Source: Bacteroidota bacterium (GTDB taxonomy: Bacteria > Bacteroidota > Ignavibacteria > Kryptoniales > JAKASW01). Taken from it: a DNA stretch of 20,526 bases. Positions 12,540 through 20,526 of the stretch are shown here, piece after piece. Every line of letters starts with the position of its first letter. Position 1 is the first letter of the stretch. The notes below the pieces were generated by a model that searched no databases, was not told the origin of the DNA, and was given only the letters and a program-made list of their open reading frames with translations. The stretch lies in assembly GCA_021789755.1 (NCBI GenBank), contig JAJYJD010000029.1, positions 1 through 20,526 on the forward strand, given 5' to 3'. The translations under genes were made by a program, and so were the position numbers.

Positions 12540-15500
12540 ATGAGCAGGAGCAAAGGGCTGGTTTCACTGGGTATCGGGATTGCCGGGGCCTGGATTTTCG
12601 CCATCCTCGTCGTGCTTCTCGGCCGCATTTACCATGTCTCGATGACGCGTGACCTTCTCATCGACACGATTATCATCACCAACATGATCTCCGTGGCGAT
12701 TTCTCTCTTTGCATTCTCAAGATACGTAGTGCTCAGGGAGAGGCTGCTGGAATTCATCGCGCTCGCGTTCCTTGTAGGCGGTTTCATCAGGATCGGCGGG
12801 GTCATAGTCTCGGACCTCGGCATACTTGGCGCCCCGGAGCACGCGTTCTATTTCCAGCTTGCGGCGTGGCAGGGCGGCAGATTCCTCCTTGCTCTGATGC
12901 TGGCTGTGGGGACGGTTCTCGTCTGGATTTACCCGAAACCAAAATCCACTCTTGTCGATGTCTTCACCGGCGTCGTTGTTGCCGGGATCGTCGTGACGAT
13001 CGTCATCTTCGCAGTTCAGGGTTACAGGATAGGCGACGAGCTCTCATCGGGCAACATGCGGCCGGTCACTATTCTTGTCGCCGGGCTCTTCCTCATTTCG
13101 TTCTTCGGAGTCAGCCGCAACTATCTCAAGTATCCGACTCTGTTCAATTATACACTGAGCATCACACTCTTCCTTCTCACACTCGCCGGACTCGTCGGGT
13201 CCTTTTCCTCGAAGACGACCGACACTGCTTCAGTGGCTCATTTCGGGCTGACAATTACGGCATACCTGATCGGCGCTGTCGGCAGCCTCGTCGACGTCGG
13301 CCAGATATTCAACGATTACGTCCGCAGCTCCGATGGACTGAAAGCCGCGAACCGGGAACTGCTCAAGTATCAGGTTTATCTTGAAGAAGTCCCCGACCCT
13401 GTCAAGATCGTGAATGAAAACGGATTCACGTTGTATGTGAACCCGGCGTTCGAGGCCATTTTCGGATATACTCTTCAGGAAATGAGAGTGAAACCGGCCG
13501 ACGACCTTTATGACAGCGCGGATCGGGAGAAGGCAGGTCGGTATGCAGATCTTGTGGAACAGGGAAAGGGAGGCGAGTTTGAGCTTGCGGTGGTTACGCG
13601 CGACGGGATCAGGGTCGACACGCTCTTGAATTCAGCACCAATCGTTATAGAAGGGAAGCGCCTTGGAACGATAACCATTTACAGGGATATCACAGGACGA
13701 AAACAGCTCGAGCATCATAACCAGGTGCTTAGCGCTGCAGTGGAAAATTCCGACGAAGCGATCGCGCTGACTGATTCCGGCGGCTATGTCACTTTCCTCA
13801 ATACGGCTGCCGAAAGACTTTTCGGTTACACCGTGGATGAATTGCCGGGACGCAGCCTCTGGCCGCTCGTGTCTCCGAGTTTCGGCCATCACAAAGCGAG
13901 GGAAATCTTCGTCCAAACGATACGCAACGGCAGCTGGAAAGGCGAGGTCCTGAACCGGAAGAAGGACGGGACAGAGTACTACATATCGCTCAGCACCAGC
14001 TCTATCAGAGCCTCCAACGGCTCCATTATTGCACTCGTTGGAATTTGTGAAGACATCACTGACAAAAAGTGGGAGGAGAAGAGAAAGGAAACAGCGTATC
14101 GCGTGGCACAGCTGGCTTTCACGAGCAGAACGGTTTCCGAGCTTGCAGACTCTGCAGTCGCTCTTCTAACAGAACTGCTCGGCGCTCCGCTGGCCGCACT
14201 CTATTTCTATGACGAGAACGGTATGACCCTCGAGCTCCTTGCGCAGCGGAACGCCCAGACGAATAATCCGGACATTCCAGTTCTACAGAGACTCGAATCG
14301 GATCCGGAAACTAACGCGATCCGTGCGGCCAGGCTGTGCAAGATGGTTTACACCCGGTTATTGGGGGAGACGGAATACTCGGATTTCGAGGGAGAGCCCT
14401 TCTTCCGGGAGTCCAAAGGACTGATCAGTCTTCCGCTCGTCAGCTCCGGAGAGCTCGTCGGGGTTCTGCAGTATGTATCGGTCGCCGCACCGGGGAACAT
14501 CAAGTATGAGGCTGACCTGGCTGAGGCCGCAGCGATAGAGCTGGCTGCCGGCATCCAGAGACTGAGACTGGGCGGCAAAGTCGCCGAACAGGCCGACCAG
14601 CTTGAAAAGATTTTTGCCAGCGCCGCGGAGGGTATCGCTCTTGTCGACAAGATCGGCAGAATAGTCCTGATGAACGAGGGAGGCAAGAGAACGTTCGGCA
14701 TCGGGCAAATCCCGGAAGTGGGATTCTCCGACTTCGCGGAGAGACTCGGCATGCACAATCTGGACGGTACTCATCTTCAGGAAGATCAAAACCCCGTACG
14801 CCTCGCGGCGCTCCAAGGGAAAGACATCCGGAACAGCGAGCTTCTTATAAAGCGCAACGGCCTGGAACGGATCCTCTCGGTGAGCGCTTCGCCTCTCATC
14901 GACAGGGGTCATGAAGTCAACGGGGCTGTCGTGATCTTCAGCGATATAACCGACCAGAAGAGAAACGAACTCGCTATCAAGAAACAGAACAGAAGACTTT
15001 CGGTTATTAACAGGATGGCTCTGGCCGTCAAAGATGCACTTGATGTATTCGAAATCCTTAACAAGAGCCTGACAAGGCTGCTTGAATTCGAGGAGATAGC
15101 CGCCGCGGCCGTTTACATACTTAACGAAGCTACCGGTAACCTTAACCTTGCCTCCTCGATGGGTTTCGGTTCTGCCTTCACGAAGAATGAAGATATTAAG
15201 TCGATTCCGCTGGCCGACGACTTGCTGTTTGGGGCGATGAAACTCGGTGTACCGCAGGTGGTCCGGGAATTCACCAACAAGGCCGAGCCACACGAGCTGT
15301 TCGATGCGCTCAAACGTGAAACGACGTCATCGGCGGTGATTGTTCCTATTCTCGGCACACGAAAGATTCACGGCGTTCTCCTTGCGGCCTCGAAAGAAAA
15401 AATGGAATTGACGGTATCCGACACCGAGTTTTTCATGATGATATCCCGTGTTCTCGGCGGAGCGGTTGAAAACGCGTTTCTCTATTCAGACATCGTCGAA

Positions 15501-17108
15501 AAATCGAATGAGCTCGAAGATTCCAACGAGCAGCTCAGGATGTCGAAGATCTGGGTCGAGGAGGCGAACGCGCAGCTTGTTCAGGCCAACCAACAACTCG
15601 AGGAGGCGAGCAGACTGAAAAGCCAGTTCCTCGCGAACATGAGCCACGAGCTTCGCACGCCGCTTAATTCCATCATAGGCTTCACCAACCTGGTCCTGAC
15701 CGACGATCTCCAGCCGCCATCGGGAGAGCAAAAAGAGGGGCTCGAAATAGTCCTCCGAAATGCGAGGAATCTGCTCACCCTCATTAACGATATACTTGAT
15801 CTCTCGAAAATAGAAGCGGGTCGGATCACGGTTTCTCCGGAGGAATTCGACATCGAAACCGTGGTCAACGACGCCATTGCGACGGTCATTCCTCTTCTCG
15901 GCGACAAGCCGGTAGAACTCATCGGAGAGATCGACGAAGGTCTCCCGGCTCTATACTCCGATCCCGCCAGGATAAAGCAGGTAGTCCTGAATCTGCTCAG
16001 CAACGCCGCCAAATTCACGGACGAAGGGCATATAAAGATTATCGTCAAGCTAATGGAGGGTAATTTTATTTCACTCGCCGTCGAAGATACCGGCTCCGGA
16101 ATTCCGGCCGATTACCTCGAAGTTGTATTCGAAGAATTCAGACAGGTCGACGGTTCCAACACCAGGAAGCATGGCGGTACCGGCCTTGGCCTCGCTATCT
16201 CAAGGAAGCTTGCGCGAATGCTCGGGGGAGACCTGACTCTCCGGAGCGAGGTAGGCAAAGGCTCCACGTTTACCCTGACCCTCCCGACTGTCTACCGCCA
16301 GCCGGAAAAACAGAAAGCACCTGGGAACAAGGAAGTCCCTCCGACTCCGATCGTTTCGGCGGAAGCAAACAATCTTGTCGTCTGTATCGACGACGATCCG
16401 GAAGTTTTGCTGCTGCTGAAAAGTCACCTGGAGGCGGAAGGTTTTGAGTTTGTAGGCATCAGCGATTCACTGTCGGCACTGGCAAGTGTGAAGCAGCATA
16501 AGCCCGTCTTGATCACCCTGGATATAATGATGCCGAATAAAGACGGATGGCAGGTGCTTCAGGAGCTCAAGGCCGATCCCGAATTGAAGGATATACCGGT
16601 TGTCATTCACTCCGTGGTCGATAACAAAGCGCTTGCACTCTCGCTCGGAGCCGAATCATACATCGTCAAGCCGGTCGCGGCGGACAAGATCATATCGGTT
16701 GTCCGTAATTACACAGGCACGGCCGGAGGTGAGATACTTGTCGTCGATGACAATGAAGATTTCACGAACTTCCTCCGCAACCTTCTGGAGAGAAGCAAGT
16801 TCACTATATCGACGGCGCGCAACGGAATCGAAGCAATCGAATTTCTGCGGACCAATATCCCCGCGCTGGTGTTCCTCGACCTTCTGATGCCGGAAATGGA
16901 CGGCTTCGGTGTGGTTGAGAAAATGTATGAAGATGAGAGACTGAAGAGAGTGCCGATAGTAGTCCTCACGGCGAAGGAAGTGACCGATAAGGAGAGGTCG
17001 ATCCTGAACTCGAAAATAAAAAACATTGTACAGAAAGAAGGCTTGACGAGGGAAATCATCCTTCGGGAAGTCCATAAATTCATTCACAGAAAAAAACTAC
17101 AGTCCTGA
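12540..17108 (+). CDS. Membrane hybrid histidine kinase, 8TM-PAS-PAS-GAF-PAS-GAF-HisKA-HATPase-REC-REC
   Basis: A 1522-residue sensor kinase. About eight membrane helices fill residues 8-255 with no large periplasmic loop, so it probably senses a membrane or intracellular signal. Then PAS ~280-385 (ends ITGRK), PAS ~395-510 (ends EDITDKK), GAF ~520-675, PAS ~685-806 (ends SDITDQK), GAF ~822-980 and a coiled coil 983-1028. HisKA has MSHELRTPLN (H1036); the ATPase has N box NLLSNAAKFT (1151-1160), DTGSGIP (1183-1189) and GGTGLGL (1212-1218). REC1: D1284-D1286, D1328, K1377. REC2: D1403-D1404, D1447, T1478, and VQKEG where K-P is usual. It starts one base after the receiver gene. No HPt domain and no DNA-binding output. 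Family assignment is firm; domain borders are approximate. Confidence 0.95.
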   Translation: MSRSKGLVSLGIGIAGAWIFAILVVLLGRIYHVSMTRDLLIDTIIITNMISVAISLFAFSRYVVLRERLLEFIALAFLVGGFIRIGGVIVSDLGILGAPEHAFYFQLAAWQGGRFLLALMLAVGTVLVWIYPKPKSTLVDVFTGVVVAGIVVTIVIFAVQGYRIGDELSSGNMRPVTILVAGLFLISFFGVSRNYLKYPTLFNYTLSITLFLLTLAGLVGSFSSKTTDTASVAHFGLTITAYLIGAVGSLVDVGQIFNDYVRSSDGLKAANRELLKYQVYLEEVPDPVKIVNENGFTLYVNPAFEAIFGYTLQEMRVKPADDLYDSADREKAGRYADLVEQGKGGEFELAVVTRDGIRVDTLLNSAPIVIEGKRLGTITIYRDITGRKQLEHHNQVLSAAVENSDEAIALTDSGGYVTFLNTAAERLFGYTVDELPGRSLWPLVSPSFGHHKAREIFVQTIRNGSWKGEVLNRKKDGTEYYISLSTSSIRASNGSIIALVGICEDITDKKWEEKRKETAYRVAQLAFTSRTVSELADSAVALLTELLGAPLAALYFYDENGMTLELLAQRNAQTNNPDIPVLQRLESDPETNAIRAARLCKMVYTRLLGETEYSDFEGEPFFRESKGLISLPLVSSGELVGVLQYVSVAAPGNIKYEADLAEAAAIELAAGIQRLRLGGKVAEQADQLEKIFASAAEGIALVDKIGRIVLMNEGGKRTFGIGQIPEVGFSDFAERLGMHNLDGTHLQEDQNPVRLAALQGKDIRNSELLIKRNGLERILSVSASPLIDRGHEVNGAVVIFSDITDQKRNELAIKKQNRRLSVINRMALAVKDALDVFEILNKSLTRLLEFEEIAAAAVYILNEATGNLNLASSMGFGSAFTKNEDIKSIPLADDLLFGAMKLGVPQVVREFTNKAEPHELFDALKRETTSSAVIVPILGTRKIHGVLLAASKEKMELTVSDTEFFMMISRVLGGAVENAFLYSDIVEKSNELEDSNEQLRMSKIWVEEANAQLVQANQQLEEASRLKSQFLANMSHELRTPLNSIIGFTNLVLTDDLQPPSGEQKEGLEIVLRNARNLLTLINDILDLSKIEAGRITVSPEEFDIETVVNDAIATVIPLLGDKPVELIGEIDEGLPALYSDPARIKQVVLNLLSNAAKFTDEGHIKIIVKLMEGNFISLAVEDTGSGIPADYLEVVFEEFRQVDGSNTRKHGGTGLGLAISRKLARMLGGDLTLRSEVGKGSTFTLTLPTVYRQPEKQKAPGNKEVPPTPIVSAEANNLVVCIDDDPEVLLLLKSHLEAEGFEFVGISDSLSALASVKQHKPVLITLDIMMPNKDGWQVLQELKADPELKDIPVVIHSVVDNKALALSLGAESYIVKPVAADKIISVVRNYTGTAGGEILVVDDNEDFTNFLRNLLERSKFTISTARNGIEAIEFLRTNIPALVFLDLLMPEMDGFGVVEKMYEDERLKRVPIVVLTAKEVTDKERSILNSKIKNIVQKEGLTREIILREVHKFIHRKKLQS

Positions 17109-17155
17109 AACCGACTTAGATCTGTGAAGTAACCATTAAAAACCGATTGTGACGT

Positions 17156-18277
17156 ATGGATGAACACTTGAGAATCCTGGCTGTGGACGATGCACCGGAT
17201 AACCTGGTTCTGCTGGACAGATTGCTTAAACGGCAGGGGTTCGATGTCGTTAACGCATCAAGCGGGAAGGAATGTCTGGCGAAGAGCGCATCCGAACACC
17301 CCGACCTCGTCATCCTCGACGTTGCCATGCCGGAGATGAACGGGTTTGAAACGCTGAAACATCTGAGGGGAAATGAAATTACCAAGGACATTCCCGTCAT
17401 AATCCTGACGGCGAATTCGAAGGACGCGAAGAGTATCGAGGAGGGCTTTTCTCTCGGCGCAGACGAATACCTCACGAAACCGATCGATCAGGATGAGCTC
17501 ATCGCCAGGGTACGCTCCATACTCCGCGTGGTAAAGGCGGAGCATGAGATAGAGCAGCTTAAGTCGGATTTCCAATCGATGCTGGTACACGATCTGCGTA
17601 GCCCGTTGTCCGTTATCATCGGAGTGCTCGAGCTCGGAGCGGCCGGGGAATTCGACCAGAACCCCGCAGAGATGAAGGAATTCCTGAATTCGGCGCTGGA
17701 GACGTCCCAGAAGATGCTCGGCCTGATAAATGACATCCTCGATGTTGCAAAACTTGAAGCCGGCAGACTCCAGCTCAACAAGCAGCCGAACGATTTAAAC
17801 TCCCTTGTTGCAGATGCCGCCGCACGCCTCAAGGTACTCGCGCGTGAAAAGGGTGTCACATTGAAAATCGAAAGGGATGAGAGCCTCCCTATCTGTGAAT
17901 GCGACGGCGGAAAGATCGACCAGGTTGTCACTAATCTTGTGGGCAACGCACTCAAGTTTACGCCGAAGAACGGGGAAGTCAAAATTAGAACCTATAAGAA
18001 TTCATTTGCAGATGATATTCCGGGATTGAAGGGCCTTTATGTTGCGCTCGAGGTGTCAGACACAGGTGTAGGGATATCTGACGATGAGTTACCTTTAATA
18101 TTCGACAGGTACCGCCAGGCCAAGAGTGCCAAGGGGTCGACGCAGAAGGGGACGGGCCTCGGATTGACAATCGTGAAGCGGGTAACGGAGGCTCATGGTG
18201 GAAAGGTTTTCGTCGAGTCGGTTCTCGGAAAAGGAACAAAATTTACCGTCTTCATTCCTGCCCGTGGAAACGACTGA
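17156..18277 (+). CDS. Receiver-histidine kinase fusion protein
   Basis: A 373-residue soluble protein with an N-terminal receiver (D11-D12, phospho-acceptor D55 in LVILDVAMPEMNGF, T85, K108 in EYLTKPID) linked by a short coiled coil (~125-142) to a kinase core: HisKA with VHDLRSPLSV (H145), N box LVGNALKFTP (261-270), DTGVGIS (302-308) and KGTGLGL (331-337). There is no sensor or membrane domain: the receiver is the input, so it is probably switched by another kinase, most likely the large hybrid kinase 47 bases upstream. Its own target could be the stand-alone receiver or receivers elsewhere. No Shine-Dalgarno sequence precedes the ATG; start chosen from the receiver's normal N terminus (RILAVDDAPDN). 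Confidence 0.93.
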   Translation: MDEHLRILAVDDAPDNLVLLDRLLKRQGFDVVNASSGKECLAKSASEHPDLVILDVAMPEMNGFETLKHLRGNEITKDIPVIILTANSKDAKSIEEGFSLGADEYLTKPIDQDELIARVRSILRVVKAEHEIEQLKSDFQSMLVHDLRSPLSVIIGVLELGAAGEFDQNPAEMKEFLNSALETSQKMLGLINDILDVAKLEAGRLQLNKQPNDLNSLVADAAARLKVLAREKGVTLKIERDESLPICECDGGKIDQVVTNLVGNALKFTPKNGEVKIRTYKNSFADDIPGLKGLYVALEVSDTGVGISDDELPLIFDRYRQAKSAKGSTQKGTGLGLTIVKRVTEAHGGKVFVESVLGKGTKFTVFIPARGND

Positions 18278-18300
18278 AAGGCGATCCGGGACCAGACTCC

Positions 18301-18317
18301 GGCTGCCCAGTGCAGCC
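18301..18317. repeat. Short inverted repeat in the kinase-dprA gap
   Basis: GGCTGC, five bases, GCAGCC form a six-pair GC hairpin in the 63-base gap before dprA. No T-run follows (CTGATAC), so it is not a convincing terminator; it could attenuate or merely be chance. Confidence 0.3.
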
Positions 18318-18340
18318 CTGATACATGGAAGGCATCCGAT

Positions 18341-19447
18341 TTGAGTACGATGGACGTTCGTACGCTACTGAGCCTCTCGATGGTTCAGGGGGTCGGCGCC
18401 GCGCGACTCCGTGCACTCGTCAATCATTTCGGTGATCCCGAATCTGTTCTGGCTGCGGGGGAAAAACAACTCGTTTCGGTGGAAGGCATCGACCGGGGCC
18501 TGGCAAGAAGAATACTCTCACGTGGTGATTTCGAAAAAGAGGTGCAGGTTCAGCTATCAAGACTCAATAAATGGGATGCAAACCTGGTCACGTTCTGGGA
18601 CAGTGACTTTCCGGAGAATCTCAAGAAGATTTACGACCCGCCGGTGATGCTCTTCGTGCGGGGCAAGCTTTCGCCTTCCGACAAATACTCTGTTGCGATC
18701 GTCGGCACGCGGAATCCGACAACATACGGCAAGCATGTGGCCGAGAAGTTTGCAGCCGAGCTTTCTGAACAAGGAATCATCGTTGTGTCGGGACTGGCGC
18801 GGGGGATCGATACGCTGGCCCACATGACGACCGTCAGATCGGGCGGCAGGACGGTAGCCGTACTCGGAAGCGGCGTTGATGTAATTTACCCGAGCGAGAA
18901 CAGAAGGCTGGCTGACCAGATTCTCATGGGAGGTGCCATTATCTCGGAGTACTATATGGGTTCAAAACCTGATGCCGTCAATTTCCCGCGCCGCAACAGG
19001 ATAATCAGCGGAATTTCACTGGGCACGATTTTGATCGAGACTGATATCAATGGCGGCGCGATGATTACCGCGGGGTCGGCCCTCGATCAGAACAGGGAGG
19101 TCTTTGCTGTACCGGGATCCGTCTTCGAGAAGAAAAGCCGCGGGACCAACAAGCTGATCAGGGAAGGACGGGCGAAACTCGTTGAAGACATTACCGACGT
19201 CCTTGAAGAACTCAAGTACAGGTTGAAACCGATTCTGAAGCGGCAAACACCGCCGCCACCAAAAATACAGTTGACCATTTTCGAACAGAAGGTGTTCGAA
19301 TTGCTCACGGAAGAACCTGAACACATAGATGCACTCGGGGAAAGATGCGGAATTGCGATATCCGACCTTCTTGTCCAGTTGCTTAGTCTCGAACTGAAGG
19401 GTATTGTCAAACAGCTCCCCGGAAAGTATTTTGTAAAGTGTGAATAG
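18341..19447 (+). CDS. dprA: DNA-processing protein DprA (Smf)
   Basis: DprA binds incoming single-stranded DNA during natural transformation and loads RecA; it is also widespread in non-competent bacteria. The 368-residue protein has an N-terminal helical (SAM-like, helix-hairpin-helix) part ~5-65, the extended Rossmann core ~85-290 with IVGTRNPTTYG (120-130), SGLARGID (150-157), FPRRNRIISG (215-224) and NGGAMITAGSALDQ (237-250), and a C-terminal winged-helix domain (~311-366), the third element seen in the longer DprA forms. The start is a TTG: GGAAGG (18327-18332) is eight bases upstream. The ATG at 18350 would be 17 bases away and is less likely. Same strand as the kinases, 63 bases after them. 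Confidence 0.95.
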   Translation: MSTMDVRTLLSLSMVQGVGAARLRALVNHFGDPESVLAAGEKQLVSVEGIDRGLARRILSRGDFEKEVQVQLSRLNKWDANLVTFWDSDFPENLKKIYDPPVMLFVRGKLSPSDKYSVAIVGTRNPTTYGKHVAEKFAAELSEQGIIVVSGLARGIDTLAHMTTVRSGGRTVAVLGSGVDVIYPSENRRLADQILMGGAIISEYYMGSKPDAVNFPRRNRIISGISLGTILIETDINGGAMITAGSALDQNREVFAVPGSVFEKKSRGTNKLIREGRAKLVEDITDVLEELKYRLKPILKRQTPPPPKIQLTIFEQKVFELLTEEPEHIDALGERCGIAISDLLVQLLSLELKGIVKQLPGKYFVKCE

Positions 19448-19507
19448 GCGCTGAGAGCAGAGCACAAAGCGCGTGACGGAAATTTCGGAAGTTGTCCGCG
19501 TCGCCCT

Positions 19508-19522
19508 GTGTGCCCTGCACAC
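19508..19522 (+). terminator. Weak hairpin between dprA and hldD
   Basis: GTGTGC, three bases, GCACAC form six pairs followed by only TTT and then GCAATTGTTCT. A poor terminator; it may partly separate dprA from hldD in this 119-base gap. A longer pair GCGCT (19448-19452) with AGCGC (19468-19472) also begins directly after the dprA stop. Confidence 0.25.
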
Positions 19523-19566
19523 TTTGCAATTGTTCTCAAACTGCATGGAATAGAAGAAGGAATTTT

Positions 19567-20526
19567 ATGATAATTGTGACTGGAGGGGCGGGATTCATCG
19601 GCAGTGCGATCGTCTGGAAGCTGAACCAGCTCGGAAAAGAAGATGTTCTCATAGTCGATAATCTTGGAACGGACGAGAAGTGGAAAAACCTTGTGCCGCT
19701 CAGGTATCACGATTATATGGAGAAAGATGAATTCCTGAGTCTCGTGGTGAACCAGAGGCTTGCTGCCCGGATGAGATCTGACAGGGAGCCGATCGAGGCC
19801 ATCATACATATGGGGGCATGTTCGTCGACGACCGAGACAGATGCGACATACCTGGTACGAAACAACTTTGAGTACACCAGGCAACTTGCAATCGTCGCAG
19901 TCAATGAAGGCGCCCGCTTCATCTATGCATCCAGCGCGGCCACTTACGGCGACGGCAGTAACGGTTTTGAGGACGGCGAAAGCAAGGTCGACTCGCTCAG
20001 GCCGCTAAACATGTACGGATATTCAAAGCAGCTTTTTGACCAATGGGCCATGAGGCGCGGGCTACTCGATAGAATAGTCGGATTGAAATATTTCAATGTC
20101 TACGGCCCGAACGAATATCACAAAGGAGACATGAGCTCGGTCGTGCTGAAAGCCTTCGAGCAAATTCAGTCCACAGGGAAGATGCGGCTCTTTAAGTCCT
20201 ACAGAAACGATTATAAAGACGGAGAGCAGGTCCGCGATTTCATTTACGTCAAAGACGCGGTAGATATGACGCTCTTCTTTCTGGAAAAGAAAACGATAGG
20301 CGGGCTCTTCAATATCGGGAGCGGCACCGCAAATACCTGGAACCGGCTTGCGGCGGCGATCTTTGCCGCGACCGGGAAACCTCAGGAAATCGACTATGTG
20401 GATATGCCGGCAACGATCCGCGACAAGTACCAGTATTACACATGCGCGGATATATCCAGGATCAGGAAGGCGGGATATGCGGGCCGCATGACGAGCATCG
20501 AGGATGCGGTAAAAGATTACGTCAGA
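19567..20526 (+). CDS. hldD: ADP-L-glycero-D-manno-heptose 6-epimerase, 3' end beyond the window
   Basis: Epimerises ADP-D-glycero-D-manno-heptose to the L-glycero form for the lipopolysaccharide inner core; cytoplasmic, NADP-dependent short-chain reductase fold. All 320 codons to the window edge are open, near the usual 310-330, so only a few residues should be missing. Motifs: TGGAGFIGS (5-13), HMGACSSTTE (81-90), the serine at ASSAATYG (121-128), catalytic YGYSK (Y150, K154) and the signature FNVYGPNEYHKGDMSS (176-191), which separates HldD from GalE-type epimerases. AAGGA (19557-19561) is five bases before the ATG. Its presence implies a heptose-containing LPS. Confidence 0.93.
   Translation, partial: MIIVTGGAGFIGSAIVWKLNQLGKEDVLIVDNLGTDEKWKNLVPLRYHDYMEKDEFLSLVVNQRLAARMRSDREPIEAIIHMGACSSTTETDATYLVRNNFEYTRQLAIVAVNEGARFIYASSAATYGDGSNGFEDGESKVDSLRPLNMYGYSKQLFDQWAMRRGLLDRIVGLKYFNVYGPNEYHKGDMSSVVLKAFEQIQSTGKMRLFKSYRNDYKDGEQVRDFIYVKDAVDMTLFFLEKKTIGGLFNIGSGTANTWNRLAAAIFAATGKPQEIDYVDMPATIRDKYQYYTCADISRIRKAGYAGRMTSIEDAVKDYVR

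Noticed and set aside
14358..15293. A 311-codon minus-strand open frame within the hybrid kinase gene
   Set aside because: It opposes well-defined GAF and PAS domains and its translation shows no coherent fold or motif.
1..20526. CRISPR array, insertion sequence, prophage, toxin-antitoxin pair or tRNA
   Set aside because: No regularly spaced repeats, transposase, integrase, phage or toxin-like genes, and no cloverleaf sequence were found.

Overview
The window looks like a chromosomal segment of a diderm bacterium, most likely from the Bacteroidota/Ignavibacteria-Chlorobi (FCB) side. The grounds are several lipoproteins, a beta-barrel outer-membrane protein, a lipopolysaccharide heptose epimerase, a GWxTD-type lipoprotein, a type III pantothenate kinase, moderate GC and mostly recognisable Shine-Dalgarno sequences. 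The taxonomic call is an inference from gene content; there is no rRNA or other marker in view. I see no insertion sequence, phage gene, tRNA, rRNA or CRISPR array.

Layout. Positions 1-423 (minus) hold the doubtful edge of an open frame and a 75-residue membrane protein. Positions 586-3239 (plus) hold an NlpC/P60 cell-wall hydrolase lipoprotein overlapping a UbiD-family prenyl-FMN decarboxylase, then a small lipoprotein of unknown role. Peptide deformylase (3493-4053, plus) converges on a minus-strand pair: a GWxTD lipoprotein and an intramembrane site-2 protease with two CBS domains, overlapping by 11 bases. A 306-base gap (6404-6709) has no gene but carries a strong intrinsic terminator that points the 'wrong' way for the flanking genes, plus inverted repeats and a possible promoter, so a plus-strand small RNA is possible. 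Then come a membrane-anchored alpha/beta hydrolase and a small outer-membrane beta-barrel protein with a clear terminator (both minus).

From about 8.6 kb to the right edge all genes run on the plus strand with tight spacing: birA (biotin ligase), coaX (pantothenate kinase), a GNAT acetyltransferase, a phosphoglucosamine mutase (glmM type), a single-domain receiver, a 1522-residue membrane hybrid histidine kinase (8 TM, PAS-PAS-GAF-PAS-GAF, kinase core, two receivers), a receiver-kinase fusion, dprA, and hldD cut by the window end. The first six are coupled by overlaps or gaps of -44 to +23 bases. Biosynthesis of cofactors (biotin attachment, CoA) and envelope precursors (GlcN-1-P, heptose) is thus physically joined to a signalling cluster with four receivers, two kinases and no DNA-binding output domain.

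The most interesting parts are this output-less phosphorelay fused to a housekeeping operon, the orphan terminator/possible small RNA at 6.5-6.7 kb, and the overlapping GWxTD/site-2-protease pair. None of these is proven novel from sequence alone.
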